Of a DNA stretch of 64,000 bases, positions 1 through 12,189 are shown in pieces. This DNA comes from Ligustrum vulgare (Eukaryota > Streptophyta > Magnoliopsida > Lamiales > Oleaceae). Made by a program: the position numbers and the translations under genes. The notes under the pieces were generated by a model, which saw only the letters and a program-made list of their open reading frames with translations, had not been told where the DNA came from and ran no database searches. The stretch is from assembly GCA_963555705.1 (NCBI GenBank), contig OY743190.1:15879491-15943490 (forward strand), written 5' to 3'. The first letter of the stretch is position 1; the number at the start of each line of letters is the position of its first letter.

Positions 1-1219
1 ATTTGACAAAGGCAGCAACAGAATAATTCAACTTACAGTTGGCAAAAAGAAATATTGGCGAAAACCAATTTGAAAAGCAGGAAATGAAACTACCTCTTGA
101 AAACAACATCAGGAGTAGCCGACGGAGCAACCGCATCTGTTATATCAAATGTTGGTACTTCAGGAATTGGGAAAACAGGTCTTTGCCAATTCATCAATAA
201 TGACGACAAGGAAATGGAACATTTCCAAAATTTAAGAGTATGACTTTTTGTACCACGTGATTTCAATGTTAAAAGAACAATTAAAGCAGTAATTTAGTCA
301 TCAACAGGAAATAAATGTTATTCAATGAACTTGAACATTCTGTACAATGATGTGGAAATCATTAAAACAAAGAGAAATATCTTCTTGTACTCGGTGATGG
401 TTTTGATGCACTAAGGCCACTGTTCAAGTGTGGACTTGATGGAAGCAAGATACTTGTCAAAAAGTTGCAATGGCTCCAGGCAATTCTAATTCTGCACATT
501 CCTTGAAGGATATGACAAATGATGACCGCTGGAAAATATTGGAAGGGCGCCTTTCTTTTGATCAAACAAAAGAAGAGTAATTTCCTAATTTTCAAGCAAC
601 TGTCGAACAACTAATGTGGAAATGTGAAGGTATTCCTTTGGCTTCAAAATTCTCGGTGGTCACATGTGCTCCAAGACAGATGATAAAGAGTGGTTATACG
701 TTCAGAATAGTAATCTTTGGAATTTGGAGGCTTATAAAAATAAAATTTTACCTGCCCTACTTGTAAGTTACATGCATATGACGCTGTATCTCAAACACTG
801 CTTTGTATTTTGCACGGTAATCCCAAAGAATTATGAAATCAAGGGTGAGAGATTAATCCGTATGCGGATGTCAATGTGCATAATTCTACCCGATGGTGGA
901 AGCAAGGCACAGAACTGATAGCCACCAATAAACTAAATGCTCTGGATTCCTTCAATGCGCAGTGTTCTAAACAAGTCCTTCACTTTGTCGGCTGCATGTT
1001 TGAGTTGACAAAGCCAAATTCTAAATGCTTTATCGGTAAATTGTCGTTCTTCTGCGTCTTGAATATGAGTTTGGACCATTGGCTACAAACTTTGGAGCTC
1101 CTTGAGCCTATCATGTAGCTCCCAATAAACTTTTGAAGACTTGCTTGACGACATCAAATATTTGCGTAAGTAGGAAATGTATTATTCTACAAACTTCAGC
1201 AACCTAAGAATCCGTGATG
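1..1219 (+). repeat. Unit 1, type M
   Basis: 1,219 bp. The window happens to begin exactly at the register point used here. GCGTCTTG in the CC segment is shared only with unit 2. Confidence 0.95.
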
Positions 1220-2137
1220 ATTTGACAAAGGCAGCAACAGAATAATTCAACTTACAGTTGGCAAAAAGAAATATTGGCGAAAACCAATTTGAAAAGCAGG
1301 AAATGAAACTACCTCTTGAAAACAACATCAGGAGTAGCCGACGGAGCAACCGCATCTGTTATATCAAATGTTGGTACTTCAGGAATTGGGAAAACAGGTC
1401 TTTGCCAATTCATCAATAATGACGACAAGGAAATGGAACATTTCCAAAATTTAAGAGTATGACTTTTTGTACCACGTGATTTCAATGTTAAAAGAACAAT
1501 TAAAGCAGTAATTTAGTCATCAACAGGAAATAAATGTTATTCAATGAACTTGAACATTCTGTACAATGATGTGGAAATCATTAAAACAAAGAGAAATATC
1601 TTCTTGTACTCGGTGATGGTTTTGATGCACTAAGGCCACTGTTCAAGTGTGGACTTGATGGAAGCAAGATACTTGTCAAAAAGTTGCAATGGCTCCAGGC
1701 AATTCTAATTCTGCACATTCCTTGAAGGATATGACAAATGATGACCGCTGGAAAATATTGGAAGGGCGCCTTTCTTTTGATCAAACAAAAGAAGAGTAAT
1801 TTCCTAATTTTCAAGCAACTGTCGAACAACTAATGTGGAAATGTGAAGGTATTCCTTTGGCTTCAAAATTCTCGGTGGTCACATGTGCTCCAAGACAGAT
1901 GATAAAGAGTGGTTATACGTTCAGAATAGTAATCTTTGGAATTTGGAGGCTTATAAAAATAAAATTTTACCTGCCATACTTGTAAGTTACATGCATATGA
2001 CGCTGTATCTCAAACACTGCTTTGTATTTTGCACGGTAATCCCAAAGAATTATGAAATCAAGGGTGAGAGATTAATCCGTATGCGGATGTCAATGTGCAT
2101 AATTCTACCCGATGGTGGAAGCAAGGCACAGAACTGA
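1177..2137 (+). pseudogene. NB-ARC domain fragment of a CNL resistance gene (reference copy, unit 2)
   Basis: The intact family member is an intracellular immune receptor whose NB-ARC domain binds ADP/ATP. Visible in order: linker from 1177 with a TAA at 1243-1245; Walker A GTSGIGKT at 1373-1396, keeping the K and T; EHFQNLR at RNBS-A with TGA (1460-1462) where Trp is expected, then LFVPRDF; TAG at 1514-1516; kinase 2 YLLVLGDGF near 1597-1623 in another frame, with the first Asp of the usual DD replaced by Gly; RNBS-B GSKILV near 1660; TAA at 1797-1799; GLPL-like CEGIPLA at 1842-1862. After another shift, an open stretch 1883-2137 (84 codons) contains the RNBS-D-like CFVFCTVIPKNYE. No MHD motif or LRR follows. 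At least three stops plus several frame breaks rule out a functional product. The same layout applies to every unit at the same offsets. Confidence 0.9.
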
Positions 2138-2438
2138 TAGCCACCAATAAACTAAATGCTCTGGATTCCTTCAATGCGCAGTGTTCTAAACAAGTCCTTC
2201 ACTTTGTCGGCTGCATGTTTGAGTTGACAAAGCCAAATTCTAAATGCTTTATCGGTAAATTGTCGTTCTTCTGCGTCTTGAATATGAGTTTGGACCATTG
2301 GCTACAAACTTTGGAGCTCCTTGAGCCTATCATGTAGCTCCCAATAAACTTTTGAAGACTTGCTTGACGACATCAAATATTTGCGTAAGTAGGAAATGTA
2401 TTATTCTACAAACTTCAGCAACCTAAGAATCCGTGATG
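1220..2438 (+). repeat. Unit 2, type M
   Basis: 1,219 bp. Like unit 1, plus a private A at 1976 (GCCATACT). Confidence 0.95.
2152..2373 (-). pseudogene. Rx_N coiled-coil fragment, antisense, interrupted (reference copy, unit 2)
   Basis: Read on the - strand from ATG at 2373, this gives a CC segment of CNL proteins: LKELQ, then HIQDAEERQFTDKAFRIW and LCQLKHAADKVKDLF, which match the Rx-type pattern of an AEER/K-Q motif followed by a helix with WL..LK..A. Codon 24 (2304-2302) is TAG here, where A-type units have AAG (Lys). All M, B and C right halves share this stop. The frame otherwise stays open to TAG at offset 933. The N-terminal part of the domain before KVYWELHDRL is missing. It converges with the sense NB-ARC fragment; the junction lies within about 40 bases around 2120-2155. 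Confidence 0.85.
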
Positions 2439-3656
2439 ATTTGACAAAGGCAGCAACAGAATAATTCAACTTACAGTTGGCAAAAAGAAATATTGGCGAA
2501 AACCAATTTGAAAAGCAGGAAATGAAACTACCTCTTGAAAACAACATCAGGAGTAGCCGACGGAGCAACCGCATCTGTTATATCAAATGTTGGTACTTCA
2601 GGAATTGGGAAAACAGGTCTTTGCCAATTCATCAATAATGACGACAAGGAAATGGAACATTTCCAAAATTTAAGAGTATGACTTTTTGTATCACGTGATT
2701 TCAATGTTAAAAGAACAATTAAAGCAGTAATTTAGTCATCAACAGGAAATAAATGTTATTCAATGAACTTGAACATTCTGTACAATGATGTGGAAATCAT
2801 TAAAACAAAAGAAATATCTTCTTGTACTCGGTGATGGTTTTGATGCACTAAGGCCACTGTTCAAGTGTGGACTTGATGGAAGCAAGATACTTGTCAAAAA
2901 GTTGCAATGGCTCCAGGCAATTCTAATTCTGCACATTCCTTGAAGGATATGACAAATGATGACCGCTGGAAAATATTGGAAGGGCGCCTTTCTTTTGATC
3001 AAACAAAAGAAGAGTAATTTCCTAATTTTCAAGCAACTGTCGAACAACTAATGTGGAAATGTGAAGGTATTCCTTTGGCTTCAAAATTCTCGGTGGTCAC
3101 ATGTGCTCCAAGACAGATGATAAAGAGTGGTTATACGTTCAGAATAGTAATCTTTGGAATTTGGAGGCTTATAAAAATAAAATTTTACCTGCCCTACTTG
3201 TAAGTTACATGCATATGACGCTGTATCTCAAACACTGCTTTGTATTTTGCACGGTAATCCCAAAGAATTATGAAATCAAGGGTGAGAGATTAATCCGTAT
3301 GCGGATGTCAATGTGCATAATTCTACCCGATGGTGGAAGCAAGGCACAGAACTGATAGCCACCAATAAACTAAATGCTCTGGATTCCTTCAATGCGCAGT
3401 GTTCTAAACAAGTCCTTCACTTTGTCGGCTGCATGTTTGAGTTGACAAAGCCAAATTCTAAATGCTTTATCGGTAAATTGTCGTTCTTCTGCATCTTTAA
3501 TATGAGTTTGGACCATTGGCTACAAACTTTGGAGCTCCTTGAGCCTATCATGTAGCTCCCAATAAACTTTTGAAGACTTGCTTGACGACATCAAATATTT
3601 GCGTAAGTAGGAAATGTATTATTCTACAAACTTCAGCAACCTAAGAATCCGTGATG
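2439..3656 (+). repeat. Unit 3, mosaic M, short form
   Basis: 1,218 bp, the only short unit in block I (AAAAGAAAT before kinase 2). It combines AAGAGTATG with GTATCACG and has a private GCATCTTTA in the CC segment. Confidence 0.93.
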
Positions 3657-4875
3657 ATTTGACAAAGGCAGCAACAGAATAATTCAACTTACAGTTGGCA
3701 AAAAGAAATATTGGCGAAAACCAATTTGAAAAGCAGGAAATGAAACTACCTCTTGAAAACAACATCAGGAGTAGCCGACGGAGCAACCGCATCTGTTATA
3801 TCAAATGTTGGTACTTCAGGAATTGGGAAAACAGGTCTTTGCCAATTCATCAATAATGACGACAAGGAAATGGAACATTTCCAAAATTTAAGAATATGAC
3901 TTTTTGTATCACGTGATTTCAATGTTAATAGAACAATTAAAGCAGTAATTTAGTCATCAACAGGAAATAAATGTTATTCAATGAACTTGAACATTCTGTA
4001 CAATGATGTGGAAATCATTAAAACAAAGAGAAATATCTTCTTGTACTCGGTGATGGTTTTGATGCACTAAGGCCACTGTTCAAGTGTGGACTTGATGGAA
4101 GCAAGATACTTGTCAAAAAGTTGCAATGGCTCCAGGCAATTCTAATTCTGCACATTCCTTGAAGGATATGACAAATGATGACCGCTGGAAAATATTGGAA
4201 GGGCGCCTTTCTTTTGATCAAACAAAAGAAGAGTAATTTCCTAATTTTCAAGCAACTGTCGAACAACTAATGTGGAAATGTGAAGGTATTCCTTTGGCTT
4301 CAAAATTCTCGGTGGTCACATGTGCTCCAAGACAGATGATAAAGAGTGGTTATACGTTCAGAATAGTAATCTTTGGAATTTGGAGGCTTATAAAAATAAA
4401 ATTTTACCTGCCCTACTTGTAAGTTACATGCATATGACGCTGTATCTCAAACACTGCTTTGTATTTTGCACGGTAATCCCAAAGAATTATGAAATCAAGG
4501 GTGAGAGATTAATCCGTACGCGGATGTCAATGTGCATAATTCTACCCGATGGTGGAAGCAAGGCACAGAACTGATAGCCACCAATAAACTAAATGTTCTG
4601 GATTCCTTCAATGCGCAGTGTTCTAAACAAGTCCTTCACTTTGTCGGCTGCATGTTTGAGTTGACAAAGCCAAATTCTAAATGCTTTATCGGTAAATTGT
4701 CGTTCTTCTGCATCTTGAATATGAGTTTGGACCATTGGCTACAAACTTTGGAGCTCCTTGAGCCTATCATGTAGCTCCCAATAAACTTTTGAAGACTTGC
4801 TTGACGACATCAAATATTTGCGTAAGTAGGAAATGTATTATTCTACAAACTTCAGCAACCTAAGAATCCGTGATG
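3657..4875 (+). repeat. Unit 4, mosaic
   Basis: 1,219 bp. It has AAGAATATG and GTATCACG, as in blocks II-IV, with a private T at 3929 (GTTAATAGA). CGTACGCGG (C at 4519) is shared only with unit 5. Confidence 0.93.
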
Positions 4876-6094
4876 ATTTGACAAAGGCAGCAACAGAATA
4901 ATTCAACTTACAGTTGGCAAAAAGAAATATTGGCGAAAACCAATTTGAAAAGCAGGAAATGAAACTACCTCTTGAAAACAACATCAGGAGTAGCCGACGG
5001 AGCAACCGCATCTGTTATATCAAATGTTGGTACTTCAGGAATTGGGAAAACAGGTCTTTGCCAATTCATCAATAATGACGACAAGGAAATGGAACATTTC
5101 CAAAATTTAAGAGTATGACTTTTTGTACCACGTGATTTCAATGTTAAAAGAACAATTAAAGCAGTAATTTAGTCATCAACAGGAAATAAATGTTATTCAA
5201 TGAACTTGAACATTCTGTACAATGATGTGGAAATCATTAAAACAAAGAGAAATATCTTCTTGTACTCGGTGATGGTTTTGATGCACTAAGGCCACTGTTC
5301 AAGTGTGGACTTGATGGAAGCAAGATACTTGTCAAAAAGTTGCAATGGCTCCAGGCAATTCTAATTCTGCACATTCCTTGAAGGATATGACAAATGATGA
5401 CCGCTGGAAAATATTGGAAGGGCGCCTTTCTTTTGATCAAACAAAAGAAGAGTAATTTCCTAATTTTCAAGCAACTGTCGAACAACTAATGTGGAAATGT
5501 GAAGGTATTCCTTTGGCTTCAAAATTCTCGGTGGTCACATGTGCTCCAAGACAGATGATAAAGAGTGGTTATACGTTCAGAATAGTAATCTTTGGAATTT
5601 GGAGGCTTATAAAAATAAAATTTTACCTGCCCTACTTGTAAGTTACATGCATATGACGCTGTATCTCAAACACTGCTTTGTATTTTGCACGGTAATCCCA
5701 AAGAATTATGAAATCAAGGGTGAGAGATTAATCCGTACGCGGATGTCAATGTGCATAATTCTACCCGATGGTGGAAGCAAGGCACAGAACTGATAGCCAC
5801 CAATAAACTAAATGTTCTGGATTCCTTCAATGCGCAGTGTTCTAAACAAGTCCTTCACTTTGTCGGCTGCATGTTTGAGTTGACAAAGCCAAATTCTAAA
5901 TGCTTTATCGGTAAATTGTCGTTCTTCTGCATCTTGAATATGAGTTTGGACCATTGGCTACAAACTTTGGAGCTCCTTGAGCCTATCATGTAGCTCCCAA
6001 TAAACTTTTGAAGACTTGCTTGACGACATCAAATATTTGCGTAAGTAGGAAATGTATTATTCTACAAACTTCAGCAACCTAAGAATCCGTGATG
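4876..6094 (+). repeat. Unit 5, type M
   Basis: 1,219 bp. Left half is M type. CGTACGCGG (C at 5738) is shared with unit 4 exactly 1,219 bases upstream. Confidence 0.93.
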
Positions 6095-7313
6095 ATTTGA
6101 CAAAGGCAGCAACAGAATAATTCAACTTACAGTTGGCAAAAAGAAATATTGGCGAAAACCAATTTGAAAAGCAGGAAATGAAACTACCTCTTGAAAACAA
6201 CATCAGGAGTAGCCGACGGAGCAACCGCATCTGTTATATCAAATGTTGGTACTTCAGGAATTGGGAAAACAGGTCTTTGCCAATTCATCAATAATGACGA
6301 CAAGGAAATGGAACATTTCCAAAATTTAAGAGTATGACTTTTTGTACCACGTGATTTCAATGTTAAAAGAACAATTAAAGCAGTAATTTAGTCATCAACA
6401 GGAAATAAATGTTATTCAATGAACTTGAACATTCTGTACAATGATGTGGAAATCATTAAAACAAAGAGAAATATCTTCTTGTACTCGGTGATGGTTTTGA
6501 TGCACTAAGGCCACTGTTCAAGTGTGGACTTGATGGAAGCAAGATACTTGTCAAAAAGTTGCAATGGCTCCAGGCAATTCTAATTCTGCACATTCCTTGA
6601 AGGATATGACAAATGATGACCGCTGGAAAATATTGGAAGGGCGCCTTTCTTTTGATCAAACAAAAGAAGAGTAATTTCCTAATTTTCAAGCAACTGTCGA
6701 ACAACTAATGTGGAAATGTGAAGGTATTCCTTTGGCTTCAAAATTCTCGGTGGTCACATGTGCTCCAAGACAGATGATAAAGAGTGGTTATACGTTCAGA
6801 ATAGTAATCTTTGGAATTTGGAGGCTTATAAAAATAAAATTTTACCTGCCCTACTTGTAAGTTACATGCATATGACGCTGTATCTCAAACACTGCTTTGT
6901 ATTTTGCACGGTAATCCCAAAGAATTATGAAATCAAGGGTGAGAGATTAATCCGTATGCGGATGTCAATGTGCATAATTCTACCCGATGGTGGAAGCAAG
7001 GCACAGAACTGATAGCCACCAATAAACTAAATGTTCTGGATTCCTTCAATGCGCAGTGTTCTAAACAAGTCCTTCACTTTGTCGGCTGCATGTTTGAGTT
7101 GACAAAGCCAAATTCTAAATGCTTTATCGGTAAATTTTCGTTCTTCTGCATCTTGAATATGAGTTTGGACCATTGGCTACAAACTTTGGAGATCCTTGAG
7201 CCTATCATGTAGCTCCCAATAAACTTTTGAAGACTTGCTTGACGACATCAAATATTTGCGTAAGTAGGAAATGTATTATTCTACAAACTTCAGCAACCTA
7301 AGAATCCGTGATG
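6095..7313 (+). repeat. Unit 6, type M
   Basis: 1,219 bp. Private T at 7137 and A at 7192; the second destroys the GAGCTC site otherwise present in the units. Confidence 0.93.
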
Positions 7314-8532
7314 ATTTGACAAAGGCAGCAACAGAATAATTCAACTTACAGTTGGCAAAAAGAAATATTGGCGAAAACCAATTTGAAAAGCAGGAAATGA
7401 AACTACCTCTTGAAAACAACATCAGGAGTAGCCGACGGAGCAACCGCATCTGTTATATCAAATGTTGGTACTTCAGGAATTGGGAAAACAGGTCTTTGCC
7501 AATTCATCAATAATGACGACAAGGAAATGGAACATTTCCAAAATTTAAGAGTATGACTTTTTGTACCACGTGATTTCAATGTTAAAAGAACAATTAAAGC
7601 AGTAATTTAGTCATCAACAGGAAATAAATGTTATTCAATGAACTTGAACATTCTGTACAATGATGTGGAAATCATTAAAACAAAGAGAAATATCTTCTTG
7701 TACTCGGTGATGGTTTTGATGCACTAAGGCCACTGTTCAAGTGTGGACTTGATGGAAGCAAGATACTTGTCAAAAAGTTGCAATGGCTCCAGGCAATTCT
7801 AATTCTGCACATTCCTTGAAGGATATGACAAATGATGACCGCTGGAAAATATTGGAAGGGCGCCTTTCTTTTGATCAAACAAAAGAAGAGTAATTTCCTA
7901 ATTTTCAAGCAACTGTCGAACAACTAATGTGGAAATGTGAAGGTATTCCTTTGGCTTCAAAATTCTCGGTGGTCACATGTGCTCCAAGACAGATGATAAA
8001 GAGTGGTTATACGTTCAGAATAGTAATCTTTGGAATTTGGAGGCTTATAAAAATAAAATTTTACCTGCCCTACTTGTAAGTTACATGCATATGACGCTGT
8101 ATCTCAAACACTGCTTTGTATTTTGCACGGTAATCCCAAAGAATTATGAAATCAAGGGTGAGAGATTAATCCGTATGCGGATGTCAATGTGCATAATTCT
8201 ACCCGATGGTGGAAGCAAGGCACAGAACTGATAGCCACCAATAAACTAAATGCTCTGGATTCCTTCAATGCGCAGTGTTCTAAACAAGTCCTTCACTTTG
8301 TCGGCTGCATGTTTGAGTTGACAAAGCCAAATTCTAAATGCTTTATCGGTAAATTGTCGTTCTTCTGCATCTTGAATATGAGTTTGGACCATTGGCTACA
8401 AACTTTGGAGCTCCTTGAGCCTATCATGTAGCTCCCAATAAACTTTTGAAGACTTGCTTGACGACATCAAATATTTGCGTAAGTAGGAAATGTATTATTC
8501 TACAAACTTCAGCAACCTAAGAATCCGTGATG
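7314..8532 (+). repeat. Unit 7, type M
   Basis: 1,219 bp with no private change noticed; a good M reference copy. Confidence 0.93.
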
Positions 8533-9751
8533 ATTTGACAAAGGCAGCAACAGAATAATTCAACTTACAGTTGGCAAAAAGAAATATTGGCGAAAACCAA
8601 TTTGAAAAGCAGGAAATGAAACTACCTCTTGAAAACAACATCAGGAGTAGCCGACGGAGCAACCGCATCTGTTATATCAAATGTTGGTACTTCAGGAATT
8701 GGGAAAACAGGTCTTTGCCAATTCATCAATAATGACGACAAGGAAATGGAACATTTCCAAAATTTAAGAGTATGACTTTTTGTACCACGTGATTTCAATG
8801 TTAAAAGAACAATTAAAGCAGTAATTTAGTCATCAACAGGAAATAAATGTTATTCAATGAACTTGAACATTCTGTACAATGATGTGGAAATCATTAAAAC
8901 AAAGAGAAATATCTTCTTGTACTCGGTGATGGTTTTGATGCACTAAGGCCACTGTTCAAGTGTGGACTTGATGGAAGCAAGATACTTGTCAAAAAGTTGC
9001 AATGGCTCCAGGCAATTCTAATTCTGCACATTCCTTGAAGGATATGACAAATGATGACCGCTGGAAAATATTGGAAGGGCGCCTTTCTTTTGATCAAACA
9101 AAAGAAGAGTAATTTCCTAATTTTCAAGCAACTGTCGAACAACTAATGTGGAAATGTGAAGGTATTCCTTTGGCTTCAAAATTCTCGGTGGTCACATGTG
9201 CTCCAAGACAGATGATAAAGAGTGGTTATACGTTCAGAATAGTAATCTTTGGAATTTGGAGGCTTATAAAAATAAAATTTTACCTGCCCTACTTGTAAGT
9301 TACATGCATATGACGCTGTATCTCAAACACTGCTTTGTATTTTGCACGGTAATCCCAAAGAATTATGAAATCAAGGGTGAGAGATTAATCCGTATGCGGA
9401 TGTCAATGTGCATAATTCTACCCGATGGTGGAAGCAAGGCACAGAACTGATAGCCACCAATAAACTAAATGCTCTGGATTCCTTCAATGCGCAGTGTTCT
9501 AAACAAGTCCTTCACTTTGTCGGCTGCATGTTTGAGTTGACAAAGCCAAATTCTAAATGCTTTATCGTTAAATTGTCGTTCTTCTGCATCTTGAATATGA
9601 GTTTGGACCATTGGCTACAAACTTTGGAGCTCCTTGAGCCTATCATGTAGCTCCCAATAAACTTTTGAAGACTTGCTTGACGACATCAAATATTTGCGTA
9701 AGTAGGAAATGTATTATTCTACAAACTTCAGCAACCTAAGAATCCGTGATG
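8533..9751 (+). repeat. Unit 8, type M
   Basis: 1,219 bp. Private T at 9568 (ATCGTTAAA). Confidence 0.93.
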
Positions 9752-10970
9752 ATTTGACAAAGGCAGCAACAGAATAATTCAACTTACAGTTGGCAAAAAG
9801 AAATATTGGCGAAAACCAATTTGAAAAGCAGGAAATGAAACTACCTCTTGAAAACAACATCAGGAGTAGCCGACGGAGCAACCGCATCTGTCATATCAAA
9901 TGTTGGTACTTCAGGAATTGGGAAAACAGGTCTTTGCCAATTCATCAATAATGACGACAAGGAAATGGAACATTTCCAAAATTTAAGAGTATGACTTTTT
10001 GTACCACGTTATTTCAATGTTAAAAGAACAATTAAAGCAGTAATTTAGTCATCAACAGGAAATAAATGTTATTCAATGAACTTGAACATTCTGTACAATG
10101 ATGTGGAAATCATTAAAACAAAGAGAAATATCTTCTTGTACTCGGTGATGGTTTTGATGCACTAAGGCCACTGTTCAAGTGTGGACTTGATGGAAGCAAG
10201 ATACTTGTCAAAAAGTTGCAATGGCTCCAGGCAATTCTAATTCTGCACATTCCTTGAAGGATATGACAAATGATGACCGCTGGAAAATATTGGAAGGGCG
10301 CCTTTCTTTTGATCAAACAAAAGAAGAGTAATTTCCTAATTTTCAAGCAACTGTCGAACAACTAATGTGGAAATGTGAAGGTATTCCTTTGGCTTCAAAA
10401 TTCTCGGTGGTCACATGTGCTCCAAGACAGATGATAAAGAGTGGTTATACGTTCAGAATAGTAATCTTTGGAATTTGGAGGCTTATAAAAATAAAATTTT
10501 ACCTGCCCTACTTGTAAGTTACATGCATATGACGCTGTATCTCAAACACTGCTTTGTATTTTGCACGGTAATCCCAAAGAATTATGAAATCAAGGGTGAG
10601 AGATTAATCCGTATGCGGATGTCAATGTGCATAATTCTACCCGATGGTGGAAGCAAGGCACAGAACTGATAGCCACCAATAAACTAAATGTTCTGGATTC
10701 CTTCAATGCGCAGTGTTCTAAACAAGTCCTTCACTTTGTCGGCTGCATGTTTGAGTTGACAAAGCCAAATTCTAAATGCTTTATCGGCAAATTGTCGTTC
10801 TTCTGCATCTTGAATATGAGTTTGGACCATTGGCTACAAACTTTGGAGCTCCTTGAGCCTATCATGTAGCTCCCAATAAACTTTTGAAGACTTGCTTGAC
10901 GACATCAAATATTTGCGTAAGTAGGAAATGTATTATTCTACAAACTTCAGCAACCTAAGAATCCGTGATG
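9752..10970 (+). repeat. Unit 9, type M variant
   Basis: 1,219 bp. C at 9892, T at 10010 and C at 10788 all recur in unit 11 at +2,438. Confidence 0.93.
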
Positions 10971-12189
10971 ATTTGACAAAGGCAGCAACAGAATAATTCA
11001 ACTTACAGTTGGCAAAAAGAAATATTGGCGAAAACCAATTTGAAAAGCAGGAAATGAAACTACCTCTTGAAAACAACATCAGGAGTAGCCGACGGAGCAA
11101 CCGCATCTGTTATATCAAATGTTGGTACTTCAGGAATTGGGAAAACAGGTCTTTGCCAATTCATCAATAATGACGACAAGGAAATGGAACATTTCCAAAA
11201 TTTAAGAGTATGACTTTTTGTACCACGTGATTTCAATGTTAAAAGAACAATTAAAGCAGTAATTTAGTCATCAACAGGAAATAAATGTTATTCAATGAAC
11301 TTGAACATTCTGTACAATGATGTGGAAATCATTAAAACAAAGAGAAATATCTTCTTGTACTCGGTGATGGTTTTGATGCACTAAGGCCACTGTTCAAGTG
11401 TGGACTTGATGGAAGCAAGATACTTGTCAAAAAGTTGCAATGGCTCCAGGAAATTCTAATTCTGCACATTCCTTGAAGGATATGACAAATGATGACCGCT
11501 GGAAAATATTGGAAGGGCGCCTTTCTTTTGATCAAACAAAAGAAGAGTAATTTCCTAATTTTCAAGCAACTGTCGAACAACTAATGTGGAAATGTGAAGG
11601 TATTCCTTTGGCTTCAAAATTCTCGGTGGTCACATGTGCTCCAAGACAGATGATAAAGAGTGGTTATACGTTCAGAATAGTAATCTTTGGAATTTGGAGG
11701 CTTATAAAAATAAAATTTTACCTGCCCTACTTGTAAGTTACATGCATATGACGCTGTATCTCAAACACTGCTTTGTATTTTGCACGGTAATCCCAAAGAA
11801 TTATGAAATCAAGGGTGAGAGATTAATCCGTATGCGGATGTCAATGTGCATAATTCTACCCGATGGTGGAAGCAAGGCACAGAACTGATAGCCACCAATA
11901 AACTAAATGCTCTGAATTCCTTCAATGCGCAGTGTTCTAAACAAGTCCTTCACTTTGTCGGCTGCATGTTTGAGTTGACAAAGCCAAATTCTAAATGCTT
12001 TATCGGTAAATTGTCGTTCTTCTGCATCTTGAATATGAGTTTGGACCATTGGCTACAAACTTTGGAGCTCCTTGAGCCTATCATGTAGCTCCCAATAAAC
12101 TTTTGAAGACTTGCTTGACGACATCAAATATTTGCGTAAGTAGGAAATGTATTATTCTACAAACTTCAGCAACCTAAGAATCCGTGATG
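10971..12189 (+). repeat. Unit 10, type M
   Basis: 1,219 bp. Private A at 11451 and A at 11915 (makes GAATTC). It lies between the matching units 9 and 11. Confidence 0.93.

Noticed and set aside
362..610. Repeated 82- or 95-codon - strand frames (MFDSCLKIRKLL...) in nearly every unit
   Set aside because: They are the reverse strand of the sense NB-ARC segment from kinase 2 to GLPL. The protein resembles no family I recognise, and its length changes with the one-base indel between 1,219 and 1,218 units.
664..918. 84-codon + strand frame (MCSKTDDKEW...) as a separate small gene
   Set aside because: It is in the true sense frame but begins at an internal Met of the ARC region just after the GLPL frame break, so it is only an open stretch of the pseudogene.
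876..1118. Repeated 80-codon + strand frame (MHNSTRWWK...)
   Set aside because: It is the reverse strand of the antisense Rx_N segment; the coiled-coil motifs are on the - strand.
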